Positions 10,850 to 23,695 of a stretch of DNA of 64,000 nucleotides are shown piece by piece. Each line of letters opens with the position of its first letter. Position 1 is the first letter of the stretch. Location of the stretch: assembly GCA_946807835.1 (NCBI GenBank), contig OX327711.1, positions 13,737,501-13,801,500 of the forward strand, read 5' to 3'. This DNA is from Ailanthus altissimus. Taxonomy: Eukaryota; Streptophyta; Magnoliopsida; Sapindales; Simaroubaceae. The notes under the pieces were generated by a model that worked only from the letters and a program-made list of their open reading frames with translations, was not told where the DNA came from and ran no database searches. The translations under genes and the position numbers were made by a program.

Positions 10850-13389
10850 ATGTTGATGTTCGGGTTGGCCTTGATCCCCATCTTTAACTTACTATAAACC
10901 CTAGACACTTTCTTGACTTAACCCCAATTGCACATTTTTTTGTGTTCAGCTTCATGTATTTTCTCTTAAGATCTCGAAGGTTTTCTAAAGGTCTTCTATG
11001 TGGTCCTTAGAGATCACAAAATTAGTGATCATGTCACCCATATAGACCTCTTTGCACTTCTCGATTAATGGCTTGAACAGTCGATTGACTAGCCTCTAGT
11101 AAATGGCTCCAGGATTTTTTTAGTCTGAATTGATTGGCCTTATAGTAGTATGCTCCTTGGTGAATGATGAACAACATTTTCTCATGTCAAAGAGGAACAT
11201 CTTGATCTAGTTGTATCCTGAGAATGCATCCATAAAGTTAAAGAGGGAGTATCCAGCAGTAGAATAAACCAATTAATCAATCTTAGGCAAAGGAAAATTA
11301 TCCTTGGGGCAAGCTTTGTTCAACTTGGTGAAATGCACACACATCCTCTATTCTTATTAACCTTCTTCACTATTACCACATTGGCAAGCCACTTGGTATG
11401 GTGGAATTCCCAGATGAACCATGTGGATAAGAGCTTTCAACCTTGGTGGCTACTTTCTTTTCTTGGTTGAAAATCTACCTCTTCTACTTTACAAGTCTAA
11501 AGGTTGAGTTGATTACTAATTTGTGAGAAATCAACAAAAGGTCAATGCCTAGCATACCTTTACAAGACTAAGTGAAAATATCTGAGTACTCTCTCAACAA
11601 AGATCTTTGGTCTTTCCTTATCTTCGATCCTAAATTTGATTCGATCTTATCACCTTCTCATGGGGAGTTTGCTTCAGCTGGATGCTGATTAGCTCCCCTA
11701 CTTGTTTTGAGGATTTCAACTTCTCTTTCACCCTTAAATCCACTAAAGTGATGTATGTTCTCTTGGTCGAGGTTGTACACCAACGCATCGCCAACTTCTA
11801 ATCTCCTAAGATGCTCTCTCATTCATATGTTAGAAACTTCAACTTCAGATAATATATAGACATCGCCACATTAAAGTTTCTCATGAATAGTCATCCTATG
11901 AGGATTTTTTATTGGAAAGGTTGCTCGATACTATAAAGCTCACCATCATGGTCTTTACAAAGGGCCTCTCTTCTAAAGAAATAGGGAGAGTGACCACCCT
12001 CAAAGGCATCACACAACCGTCCTCGAAAGGTATGTATGCTTTTTACCTTTAAATCTTTGATGTTGAGGTCATCTCAAGCTTCTTTAAACATTATATCTAC
12101 TAAGCTCCAAGGTTGATGAAAACCCTATTAATGTTGGTCTCTGCCACTTATATGGTGACTACCAACACATCATCATATTGGTAGCTAACTCATCAATCAT
12201 CTTTCTCGATGAACATAATGAGTATTGCTTGCATCTAAGCTTTTTCTTAATCAGAATATTGCACATCACCTGATGACCCACTAACAAGAACTGAGAGTAG
12301 TTTTTCCTCTAACAATTGAAATCCCCGGCCAATATAGGCCCTTAGATATTATCATGGTTTTTTTAGTTAAGTTGAGGTCTCAAGATCTCAGTTCTTACTT
12401 ATTACACTTCCTTTTATTCTTGGTTAACCCTGCACTCCTTCAAATATAAATTTGGACCAATTAATCTATTTGCTTCCTCATGTGGTTACGCTCTATAGTC
12501 ATGTTCATGGTCTCAGTAGAACTTGTGTTTCTTATTCTTGTTTTACCAAGAAGTAGGTGTTCAAATGGCATCTAGCTTATTGAGCATGCCTTTATCTTTG
12601 TGGCCTCAAAGACAATGCCCAAGAGGACTATAAGGGGAATGTAAGACCCTCTATCCTAAATTTTGGCTACCCTAGGTAGAGACCTCATTAGCCTCTCACT
12701 TTGCCTGTCTTTTTGTGACCTTTCTCCTCTAAGACATTTGAATAGTCTCTGTAGTGTTTGATTATTTCTTTCTCTTTACAGTCTTTTATTTAGAGACCTC
12801 TTAAACTCCCTCTCCCAAGCTCTCCCTCAAGTTTTCACCATATCATACCTCTTCGCCTCTTCATTTTCCTCAATTTTGATATAGCTAAGTGCTCAATCAT
12901 ATGTGATTGTATATGTAAGAACATAGTTCTCGATCAGGTTATCCTAGAACCTATTCAATTACAAACATAAACCTTCCTATAAGGCTTCTAAAGCAATGGG
13001 GCAGGTCGAAAGCTCTAAGTTGAATTACCTCCTCATAAAACCTATCCATGAATCCCCTTATGCCCTTTGTTTAGTCCTATTTAATCTTCTTTAGTTGTCA
13101 GAGATCTTTTATTGATTCATATGCTCTTAAAAAAAATATTGCACAAACTTATAAGTCAACTCACTATACAAGAAAATTCTCTTCTATTTAAAAACTTAGT
13201 ACCACAAAAAGGCTTATCCTTCCGAGTTGCCCTATAGGTCAGTATATTGGTAGCCTGAAAGCAACATGCAACTTCATATCTCTAAGTTTGTCAACAAGCA
13301 ACGACTTCTAATCTATCTTCATCATTATCGATAAAGGTAATTCTCGCTGCTCTGCACCATTCACAAGTTCTAATATCCTCTACTCTAAC
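10850..13389 (-). pseudogene. Ty3/gypsy (Tat-like) retroelement remnant, pol and gag part
   Basis: Reading the minus strand, 11340 down to about 10850 encodes a reverse transcriptase with the hallmark LNKACPKDNFPLPKID, then FMDAFSGYN and a YMGDM box where active elements have YVDDM. Stops interrupt it at several places, and it ends at about 10850 with no RNase H or integrase. Upstream on the same strand (to 13389 and on past the solo LTR) lie weaker gag/protease-like stretches with many stops. The order and the LNKACPKD signature fit the Tat/Athila side of gypsy. Its own LTRs could not be defined, and the gag assignment is less certain than the RT. Confidence 0.65.
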
Positions 13390-16106
13390 TGTAGTAACCA
13401 ATATCCACGACTAGTAAGAATAAGTATTTATATATGTATAAATATACGTATTTTATTTGTATGTTGGTGATACTTGAATTATATATTGTTATTAGTAATA
13501 TTTTATAGGTTAAGGATATACGATTAGTATTGGGTTTATTTGTATGACTTTAGATTTATTTTAGGGACTAAATTGTTATACTTTGAAAGTTTTGGGGGCA
13601 AATTCGTAAATACCAAAAATTAGCCTCTTAGTATAAAAATACACTTTTAAACCCTAATTTACCATTTTTAGGTCGAGCTACCCATTTTAAGAGAGAGAAG
13701 AGAGAAATAGAGGAGAGAGAAATAGGAGAAGAAGAAGAAAAAGAAGAAGAAATTGGAATTTTGAATTTCAAGAGGTATATCATACGTATTTCTCAATTTA
13801 TTGGTGTTAATTATGTTAATTTCTTTAAGTTTTGATTTCTGAAAATATGTATAATTGAGGATTTGATGTGTATTTTGTATGATATTTTGAGAATTGATGA
13901 TGATCTATAAGATAGTTTGATAAATCATGATGGATTGTAGAATTTCTGCTTGATAGTCTCTTGATCCAAGAATTTTATAAATTGTTGTGATTCGATTCTG
14001 ATTTTGAGTTTTGAGTATATGAAATTAGACATGTTTAGGATCATCTGAGACTTTGAATCGATTCAAAATTCCAGAAATTGAATTTGTTGTGAATTTACCA
14101 AAATGACCCTGAAATTCTGAAAATTTCCTATGTGAACAGTATAATACAGTGACGAACAATGTTTGTCCTACTGAATGATCTTCAAAAATTACGAATTTGT
14201 GGAATATGATAAGTTTATATGTCTAATATGATATACTCGGAATTGAGAATTTAGATCAATGTGGTTGAAATGTTATGATTTTCTAAAGTAAATCCGCTCA
14301 TTACAGTATTTGATTAACAGATTTTTAAAGCTATGGAATAAAATAGTTTTAAAATATTTTTGGCAGTGATTTGGAAGAGAAATATTTATCATGGACTGAG
14401 ATATGTGTTAAGAGTAATTATGTGGTAGTTTTATAATTTTTGAGTTAGTATATGATTTTATAAAATTGGGAGATTGAATACTTTTCAGTAAGTATCTTGA
14501 TCCTGTCAGGTTTGTAGTTTGGATTCGATGGTGTGTATGGAATGGATTGTGTAGTAATTTTGATATAATATTCATATATAAGAAGTATATATGAGTCAAG
14601 AATGATATAGTCTGATTTCGGAGTAATTGGACATCATTTGATGTATTAGAAATTTTTGTTAAGTGTAAGTGGTCAGAATGACAGGTTTTGAGAAACCAAA
14701 TATTTAGACCAATTTGATGTGATAAATGCATTGTGTATAATTTTGTAAGCTATTTAAAGTATTTTGTGTGAATTTTGAGGCTTATGAAAGGATTAATCTC
14801 CATTGATAGGTTAAGGAGATTTAAGCTTTGTAGCTGAAAGTGTTAAGAGGTAAGTATACTAGACTTTTTACTAGAATCACAATAAACATAGTAAGTGTTA
14901 TGAATGATTTTGTAAATGTAGTTAAGAATATGTTTATGTTATGTCAAAGTATATTTTGATATGAAATGTAAATATATGTTTATGAATGTGAGCATTGACA
15001 TTGAGCATGGACATACATGTGTTTTTTGAAAGTGAGCTTTCAAAATAAGATATGTTTAACAAAGAAAACTTTTGAAGTGTAATATGTCCATGAGAAATAT
15101 TTTGTGTTTTGAGGGTACTTGAACTCACTGTTAACTTAGTAGGCATTTTATGTGATTTGTGGAGCCTTTATGTGTGGCCTTTCCTTCGGGATTGGTATAT
15201 GTTATGTGTTCCGTATGTAGGGAGGATCCTATTGGTACCTAAAGGAAGTGTGAGTCATCACATTCGTGTGGTGGCGTATTGGTGCATGTGAGAGGACTCA
15301 CCGATGATCAGGGTGAGGGTTTGGCTTTTACCTTCGGGCATGAGCATTATATATGTGTAATTTCAAGACCTCACTTGTACTATTCCTCTCATACGGTATG
15401 TCACCTACGAGTGACATTTGGCTCATTATGTGATATGTGATATGTAAGTCCTACTAAGTAGTAGTTGAGTTATGGTATTCCTATTATGTGTTTTGAAAGA
15501 ATGTGTAAGCGCTTACATGATATGTGATTTGATAAGATTATGATTTTGATTGATCACAGCATATCATACATATGCATTGTGTACATATATGTATTTGTAT
15601 TTGATATATGAAAAACTAGTATGCTTACTGAGTTTTATACTCATTATAGTTTATGGTGATTTCAGGTAAATAAGGTACATGTGTGCTTAGCGGATTTGGC
15701 AAGGCTTCTGCTGTTCTTTGGGTTCCCTAAGTTGTTAGGTTGCTAAGTGTTTCATTTGGGGACACGTGGGATAAGATATTTGATTTGTCCCTATTGAATA
15801 AATACTTATGTATTATTTTATTGTGTGTGGTTGAATTTAGTTTAAGTTTCACCAAGTGTAGTAATGGATTGATTTTAAGTAAGAATTTGCAATGAATATA
15901 TTCTGGGCTTCCGATAACAAAGTTGCTACTGGTGACATAGTAGAGTGTTAATCTCTGAGAAAACTCTGCGTATCTCCGGTTTACTAATTGTCCCAGTCAT
16001 AATTCAATTGCTATAATTCTGAAAGAAATTAAAATGAATGTTTAAGTATTATTGAATGAATGTAAGTGATGTCGTGTGTCAGATCTTTTAGGTCTGGGGC
16101 GTGACA
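13390..16106 (+). mobile_element. Solo LTR (family C), 2717 bp, inside the gypsy remnant
   Basis: Starts TGTAGTAACC, ends GGGGCGTGACA, and is flanked by identical CTAAC repeats (13385-13389 and 16107-16111). There is no primer site or pol, so it is a solo LTR. It contains a purine-rich GA block (13690-13755) and, near its 3' end, TTTAGGTCTGGGGCGTGACA, an ending of the type seen in plant gypsy LTRs. The open frames inside it are not supported as genes. The host gypsy element continues on the other side at 16112. Confidence 0.85.
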
Positions 16107-16111
16107 CTAAC

Positions 16112-17290
16112 CCTTCAACATTTTTGTCAATGTCACTTTTCTCAATCTATCCCTTACAGCACTTTCCTCCATGCTTCTCAGCTTTGCACTTAAAATTTTT
16201 TGGGTGTCATGCTCATCTAATTTGTCCTCGTCTCTCCTCTTTTGGGTGTGCCTCCTTTTCTCTCTTTACTTCTTTTAACTCCCTTTTTAAATCCTTCTTC
16301 TGTGCAGAGTTATCTTGCATTTCTTTCTGGCGATCAGCATTCTCCCCTATACTTTTAATTTTTCTCCTTTATTTGGATTCGTCTAATTGGGATTCCTTGT
16401 TATATTAAATTCATCTCATGATCTCTCACTGCCTTCTCCCAGATAGTCCTCTTACTTAACTTAGAATTGCTCATCTCAATGACTTTTTACATCGTTTGCC
16501 ATATACAATGCTAATCTGTTGACAGTGATTCTCGACTAGATGTTAAGCCATTGGTCAAAGATAGATTTATTCTCTAGAAATGGTCATCTTGTTTGAAGTT
16601 GAGCTAAGTTTTCCTTCCCTAAGCTCTCCTCATCATCTGATTTTGGTCATTGTTATTGTAAAAAAATTAGTGTAAGGCTACTCCCATAATTACCTCTAAG
16701 AAAGACCCTTTAATGCTTAAGTAAAAATTTGGGTTGATAAAAAAGTATATTGATCACTAAATAGTGTCTAAAGATTGCTTACTTTTTGAGTTTTTTTTTC
16801 CTCTTCTTCAGCGAGTGAGTCAATTTGAGTCTGAATCTTATTCTCCTTCTTATTGTTTCCCCATGCGTGAACCTTACTTCACCCTCATATAGGCTTCTCA
16901 AGTGATTGTCCCATGTCGCCCTATGCTTAAGGTCGTGGGTCAGACCTCGTACTTCCTCATTTATAAGGAAACGTGAGTGACATGTTCTACATTGTCCAAA
17001 CTCTTCATGATCGTGGACCTAATGGCATAGCCTCTGTATACCAAAGGCAACTCTCAAACTATGGTGTCTTCATATGGTGATAAGTTGAAAGCTTACTCTC
17101 GACTTGGGTCCTAGGTTCTTAAGTGATCCATTGAGATCAAAACTAGTCGAAGAGTCATAATTGAGCATAACTTGATGGTGGGCCAAGGTCAATAATCATT
17201 TATTGGGCTCAACCACCTCGAACCTTGAAAGATTATGCTTGAAATCTTGGATGTTGTGCCAAGGTCGACAGTGATGGGCTAGACTTGACT
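16112..17290 (-). pseudogene. Continuation of the gypsy remnant (gag start and leader)
   Basis: This sequence directly continues the minus-strand gypsy relic once family C and one copy of CTAAC are removed. It is heavily decayed. The part near 17000-17290 resembles leader or LTR DNA rather than coding DNA. The plus-strand frame at 16076-16408 crosses the LTR border and is not a gene. Confidence 0.45.
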
Positions 17291-17623
17291 CGAGGTGGGA
17301 AAATTTAATTTCGATTTGATTTGGTCCTGAATCAAATTGAAATCAAAATTAATCGATTTTAATTAAATAAAATTGATTGGTTTAAACACAAAAAATCGAA
17401 TTAAACCAAATCGGTTCGATTCGATTTTTATTTTTTTTAATTTTTAATCTTTTTTTTTGTCTAAATTGAATTGAACCGAAACCAAATTAAAATCAAACCG
17501 ATCAATTCCAATTATTTAGAATCGACTAAGAACTAAATTTCAAACTAAACTAAACCCACCAAAAAATGATCATTTCGATTCAAATCAATAGGTTCAAATA
17601 TTTTTTTTTATACTCACCCCTAA
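17291..17623. repeat. Degenerate hAT-type MITE related to the one at 25547
   Basis: Runs of GAACCGA/TCGGTTC-like sequence lie between GAGGTGGGAAAA on the left and ACTCACCCCTAA on the right. They mirror the TAGGGGTGGGCAAA...TTGCCCACCCCTA ends of the better preserved element at 25547-25998. No target duplication is readable. Confidence 0.45.
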
Positions 17624-17698
17624 ACTTAACCACCTCATATATTTTCGTGCAACGATTGTTCTCTCAAAATATAATAATGCAACAAAATTTACGTGCTT

Positions 17699-17994
17699 TG
17701 TTATAAATATAATAGTGAACAGTGCTATACAAGTAAATAGTATCGTATAAATAAATAATATCGTATAGATGAACAGTACCGTATTAGTATACAATGTCCT
17801 CCACCAAAATCTCACATTGGAAAGATTTCATTTCTTTCTCATCCCCTCACTCTATAAATATTGGTGAGTGCTTTTATTTATGTATAAGTGAGAAACAAAT
17901 ATAAATATTAATATATTTATAAAAGTGCTTATTTATATTTACACTTTGCATTTTAGTTCAAAATTTTTGTTTCTTCATCCTATTATTCACAACA
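17699..17994 (+). repeat. 5' LTR of copia element 1
   Basis: TGTTATAAATATAATAGTG...TTCACAACA, about 296 bp, matches the 3' LTR at 23696-23985 with scattered changes. The first 90 bp contain imperfect tandem units built on AACAGT/AATAGT plus GTATA. A TATA box (CTCTATAAATA, about 17850) lies in the middle. Directly after the LTR, ACGTTATCAGCACG replaces the usual plant primer site TGGTATCAGAGC. Confidence 0.8.
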
Positions 17995-18072
17995 CGTTAT
18001 CAGCACGATTCGTAGTAGTCACAGCACGATTCGCGATAACTACAAGTAAGAATTACTTACTTTTTTTATTTA

Positions 18073-18290
18073 AATTTCAAATATTATATGGGATAACCGG
18101 TCGGTCGGCTCTGCCGCCTTGATTATAAATCACACCCTTTCTTAAAGTATGTAATTTATTTTCTACTATTTATGTAAATCACACTCTCTTAAATTTAAAA
18201 TATTATGTGGGATAACTGGTCAGTCAGCTCTGCCGCCTTGGTCGTAAATCACACCCTCTCTTAAATTATGCAATTTATTTCCTATTATTT
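18073..18290 (+). repeat. Two-copy tandem repeat in the copia leader
   Basis: Two copies of a unit with period about 119 bp. Each contains ATTATRTGGGATAAC, GGTCRGTCRGCTCTGCCGCC and AAATCACACCCT. The unit lies between the LTR and gag, in the untranslated leader. Confidence 0.7.
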
Positions 18291-18789
18291 ACTTCTTACA
18301 CAATTTGAGAGGGTATGCCCTCTAAAATAATTATAATAATTTACTTTGGATCTTTACTATCTTAGAACTGTTAAATAACGAATTTCTTATAAAAGATCGA
18401 ATATATTCCAGATAGTCAATAAAGTAAATCGAGGATCTTTGGTTCAACCCCTTTGCTACTTTGGCTCATTCTGATCATAATTCAAGTTTTGAAATAAGAA
18501 ATTCTTATACTAATTTTATGCTTTATATTATTGTTATTACTTAATTGAATGGAAGGCTATGCCTCTTAATTATTATTGCTTCACATATGTCAAGCTTCTT
18601 AATTATTATTATTCTGTTTAAGAAAGATGCCTCCTGAACTTTACTTTTGATATTTATATTTTACAATATGACATATAGAAGGTCATGCCTCCTAAATATT
18701 ATTTTTGATATTTTATATAAGGTTAATATTTTATATACTAATTTTAATTTTATTCTTTCATATCTAAAAACTCTCTGAATAAAATATCT

Positions 18790-19755
18790 TTGACAAACTT
18801 GCAAATCCTTGCACTTGACGTCTCTGGGAAAAACTACCTATTATGGGTGCTGGATGCTAAAATGTACATCTAAGCCAATGGTTTGAAAAAGACTATTGAA
18901 AAAGAAAATGGTACGTCCCTACAGGACAAGGCGAAAGTAATAATTTTTCTTCGTTACCACATACATGAGAGCTTAAAAGCTCAATATTTGACCATAGAGG
19001 ACTCGCAGATCCTTTGAAAAAATTTAAAAGAAAGATTTGACCATCAAAAGGATGTGTTCCTCCTAAAGGCAAAATATGAATGGATGAACCTGCGATTGCA
19101 GGATTATAGAACTGTTGCTGAATACAATTCTGCCCTATTCAGAATTACCTCACAGATGAAATTATGTGGAGAGAAAGTGACAGAGCATGATATGTTGGAA
19201 AAAAAAACATTCTCAACCTTTCATGCTTCTAATGTGGTTCTACAACAACAGTACCGTGAATGACGGTATACAAAATATTCAGATTTAATCTTATGTCTTC
19301 TAGTTGCTGAACAGAATAATGAACTGTTATTGAAAAATTATGAATCACGTCCAACAGGTTCTCAACCATTCCCTGAAGTGAATGCAAATTTTTATAATAA
19401 TACTAAACGTGGTCGTAAAAGAGGAAGAGGGCGTGGTTATCACCCTCGAGGTGGTTATAAATACCAATGACAAAGATATATTAAAGGAGGACAGAAGCGC
19501 CAAAACAGAAAAAATGATATGAAAACCAAGTGCCCTAAGTATCATAAAAATGTATGTTATCGATGTGGTAAAAAGGGGTATTCATCACGTACATGTTGTG
19601 CAGCAAGAAATCAAATTGAGTCTCATGAGATATTTTTCAAAAGAAAAGGGAAGAATATGGAGACAAATCTTATTGATGAATCAGATCCTGTAGATTATAC
19701 TCATCTAGAAGTCTCTGATTTCTTTGAAATTGAAAATGGGGCATTAATTATTTAA
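18790..19755 (+). pseudogene. Copia element 1 gag
   Basis: The capsid-like part (for example NYLLWVLDAKMY, then LKERFDHQKDVFLLKAKYEW) is followed by a basic GRKRGRGRGYHPRGGY stretch and a zinc knuckle CYRCGKKGYSSRTC. The knuckle spacing is right (CX2CX4-X-X4C), but its histidine is a tyrosine. Stops occur near 18870, 19017, 19262 and 19470. Confidence 0.75.
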
Positions 19756-19889
19756 AGCTTTATATTTATACTTTTATTTTATGTCAGTATGTTGTATCTT
19801 TTCTTGTTTTTAATATTTATTGTGTTGGTTTCTCTTTATATTTTTTTTGTAATTTTTATTTTCTAATGTTAAATATTTTATTAAAGGAT

Positions 19890-20338
19890 ATGGCTTCCAA
19901 AAATGAACTGTCCACTCTAAAGAGAAAATATGGGGATGTCTGTTTGGCTGATAGTGCAACTACACACACTATCTTAAAAGATAAAAAAAAATTTCAAAAC
20001 TAACAATGATTGAATGAAAAGTTAATACTATATCAGATTCTGCAGATCTGATTGAAGGCTCTAAAAGAGCAATAATCTTGTTAGAAAATGGAACAAAATT
20101 GTATATAAATAAGGCTTTATATGCTGATAGATCTAGAAGAAATCTGCTGAGCTTTAAAGATATCCGCCGAAATGGATATCATATTGAGACCTTAAATGAA
20201 AATAATGTAAAATATCTCTGCATTACTTCTAAGGTCTCAAACAAGAAATGCATACTTAAAAAGCTTCATGTTTCATCATCGGGTTTGTATTATACAGTTA
20301 TAAATTCAACTGAAAGCTATGCAATAATGAACTAGAAG
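19890..20338 (+). pseudogene. Copia element 1 protease region
   Basis: LADSATTHTIL contains the aspartic protease triad as DSA in place of the usual DSG, followed by copia-type sequence up to the pre-integrase segment (RNLLSFKDIRRNGYHIET). A frameshift or stop lies after the triad, near 20000. Confidence 0.65.
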
Positions 20339-21711
20339 TTTAATGATCCAAAAACTTTTACACTATAGCATGACCGTCTTGGTCATCCAGGATCAACAAT
20401 GATGCGTAGGATAGTTGAAAATTCTCATGGACATCCGTTAAAGAACCTGAAGATTCTTTTATCCAATAAAAATATTAGTATTGCTTGCTCACAAGACAAA
20501 CTCATAGTCAGACCATCCCCTTCTAAGATTAGTCTAGAATCTCCATCATTCTTACAAATGGTCCAAGCAGATATATGTGAACCAATTCATCCACCTAGTG
20601 GACCTTTTCGGTATTTTATGGTTTTAATTGATGCACCTGCACGGTGGCCACATGTATGTTTATTATCTACACGAAATGTTGCATTTGCAAAATTAAGGGC
20701 ACAATTTTCAGAATACCCTATTAAGACAATATATTTAGACAATGCTGGTGAGTTTACATCCAAAATATTTGATGACTACTGTACATCAGTGGGAATTGAA
20801 GTATAACAGTTTGTACCACATGTTCACACATAAAATGGATTGGCAGAATCCTTAATTAAACGACTTCAGGTAATTGCACGTACTTTATTGATGCGCGCAC
20901 AATTACCAACTTCTGCATGGAGACATGCTATATTGCATGCTGCAGCATTAATTCGTTTTAGACCCACTGCTTACATCAATATTCTCCATTACAACTTGTA
21001 CTTGGTCATCAACCTAATATATCTCATTTGCGTATATTTGGTTGTACTATATATATACCTATAGCACCTCCTCAACGCACTCAGATGGGATCTCAACGTT
21101 GTTTGGGGATTTATATTAGTTTTAACTCACCATCAATTATAAGATATCTTGAACCCCTGACAGGTGATATATTTACCGCACGATTTGCAGATTGTCATTT
21201 TGATGAGACAGTATTCCCATCATTAAGGAAAAGAATTTTGCCTCCTGAAGTAAGGAATGAACTTTCTTGGAAAATGATCACTATGTCTCATTTAAACCCT
21301 CGCACAACTCAATGTGAAAATAAGGTGCAAAGAATTGTTTATCTTCAAAGAATAGCAAATGAATTACCAGACGCATTTACAGATGCATCAAAAGTAACCA
21401 AATCATATATACCAGCTGCTAATACACCAGCCCGGATGATTGTTCCTGTAGAACAATCTAATCAAATAGCAGCAAATGAATCATCCGCAGCACGCCAGAA
21501 TGGTGGTAGACCAATTGGTTCAAAGGATACTGTTCCGCGAAAAAGAAAAAGAAAAACACAGGATTCTATTAAAAATAATGCTCGAGTAAATAAATCCACA
21601 TTCTCTAAAACAACAGAAGGATTAATAGTTCCTAAAGAGACACAAGTCCCTAAAATGATATTAGTCCCAGAAGAGACACAAGAGTTTCAAAATAAAAAAA
21701 AAATAGTATAA
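20339..21711 (+). pseudogene. Copia element 1 integrase
   Basis: The pre-integrase HDRLGHPG is followed by the catalytic core: first Asp in VQADICEP, second in YLDNAGEF, and Glu in NGLAESLIKR. Stops interrupt at about 20334, 20804 and 20831, and a frameshift occurs near 21020-21064. The C-terminal linker (21100-21711) is Lys/Arg-rich (PRKRKRKT) and comparatively open. Confidence 0.75.
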
Positions 21712-23421
21712 ATTATGCTTATACAGGAGAAATATGGCAACGAGATAAAACAATCGTTGATAATATGTTCTCATTTGTAGTAGCCACTGAAATTATGAAT
21801 GATGATTTTGAGCCACAATCTGTTGATGAATGTAGAGAAATGCATGATTGGTTTCAATGGAAAGAAGCAATACAAACAGAATTGACTTCACTAACTAAAC
21901 GAGAAATATTTGGACTTGTAGTCCGAATAACTAAAGATGTCAAACCCGTAGGACATAAATGAGTTTTTGTACGGAAACGTAATGAAAATAATGAAGTCAT
22001 CAGATACAAAGCAAGACTTGTTGCTCAAGATTTTTCGCAAAGACTCGGTATTGATTATGATGAAACTTATTCCCCAATGATGGACACAATTACATTTAAA
22101 TTTCTAATAAGTTTGGCAGTCTCAAAAAATCTTGGTATGCATCTGATGGATGTAGTAACAGCATATCTATATGGATCACTTGACACAGATATTTATATAA
22201 AATTCCTGAAGGATTTAAAATACCTGAAGTATGTAATCGAAATCTATACTCAATCAAGTTACAGAAATCTTTGTATGGATTAAAACAATATGGGCGCATG
22301 TGGTATAACTGTCTAAGTGAATATTTGATAAAAGAAGGTTGTATTAACAAACTAATATGTCCATGTGTATTCATAAAGAGGCCAAACACTAGATTTGCTA
22401 TTGTAGCTATATATGTGGATGACATGAATTTGATCGGGACTCCTAAAGAGCTCTTAAAAACTGCAGAATACTTAAAGAAGGAATTTGAAAGAAAGACCTA
22501 GGAAAAACCAAATATTGTCTCGGCTTGCAGATAGAGTATAAATCAAATGAAATCTTTATCCATCAATCTACCTATATTGAAAAGATTTTGAAAATATTCA
22601 ATATAAATAAAGCCCATCCATTAAGTACTCCTATAGTTGTTCGGTCTCTTGATCCTAAAAATGATCCATTCTGTCCCAAAGAAGATGATGAAAAAATACT
22701 TGGTCCAAAAGTACTATATCTAAATGCAATTAGTGCTTTATTGTATTTAACCCAATGTACTACACCAGACATAGCTTTTGCAGTAAATTTATTCGCAAGA
22801 TTTAGCTCTGCACCAACTCGACGCCATTGGAATGGTGTCAAACATATATTTCGTTATCTATGTGGAACAATAAATTTAGGACTATTTTATTCTAATGAAC
22901 TAACATAAAATTCATGTCTAGTTAGATATGCAGATGTTGGATACTTATCTGATCCCCATAAGGCTCGCTCACAAATAGGTTATGTTTTTACCTACAACAA
23001 TACAGTAATCTCATGGCGATCCACAAAGCAAACTTTTATTGCCACCTCATCAAATCACTCTGAGATTCTTGCACTCTACGAAGCAAATAAGGAATGCATA
23101 TGGATACAATCCGTCATTCATCACATTCAGAGTACATGTAGCTTACCTTCTGTAACAGATATTCCAACAACAATATATGAAGATAATGCAGCTTGTATTG
23201 CTCAAGTTAGAGGCGGATATATCAAAGGAGATAGAACCAAACATATTTCTCCAAAAATTTTCTACACCCATGAACTGCAACAAAACAATAAGATTGATGT
23301 GAAACAAATATGTTCTACTAACAACTTTGCAGATTTGTTCACTAAATCTCTACCAACTTCAACTTTTGATAAACTAATTTACAAGATTGGCATGCGTCGG
23401 CTCAACAAATTGGCAAACTGA
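21712..23421 (+). pseudogene. Copia element 1 reverse transcriptase and RNase H
   Basis: RT starts with WKEAIQTELTSL and runs through ARLVAQDFSQ and an intact AIYVDDMNLIG active-site box (about 22405-22435). RNase H follows (RYADVGYLSD, SRSTKQ-type WRSTKQTFIATSS, YEDNAACI, then FADLFTKSLP). Stops or shifts lie near 21960, 22200-22275, 22500 and 22907. The frame ends at TGA, 23419-23421. Confidence 0.8.
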
Positions 23422-23695
23422 TAAGATGTTACTTTAAAATGGAGCATTTCATCAGGGGGGCATATTCTTTCAGAAGAAGAAAAGTGTTAGTTACAAACGT
23501 GTACTGCACTCTTTTTTTCTTCAACGAGGTTTTATCTCACTGAGTTTTACTGGCAAAATTTTTAATGAGGCAGTATTAAATACGTTAGACACCGTTATAC
23601 AAAATAAAATTGTATTTCTTTGGCAATGTAAAATACAATTAAAAATTGTGTAGCCTAAAGAAAAAACTAGGATTATGGTAAAATCTAAGGGGGAG

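Noticed and set aside
16076..16408. 110-residue frame on the plus strand
   Set aside because: It crosses the right border of the solo LTR into the antisense of the gypsy relic, so it cannot be an ancient gene.
17699..17800. Regular short repeats considered as a CRISPR-like array
   Set aside because: Units are imperfect and contiguous with no spacers, sit in a copia LTR, and the genome is a plant's.
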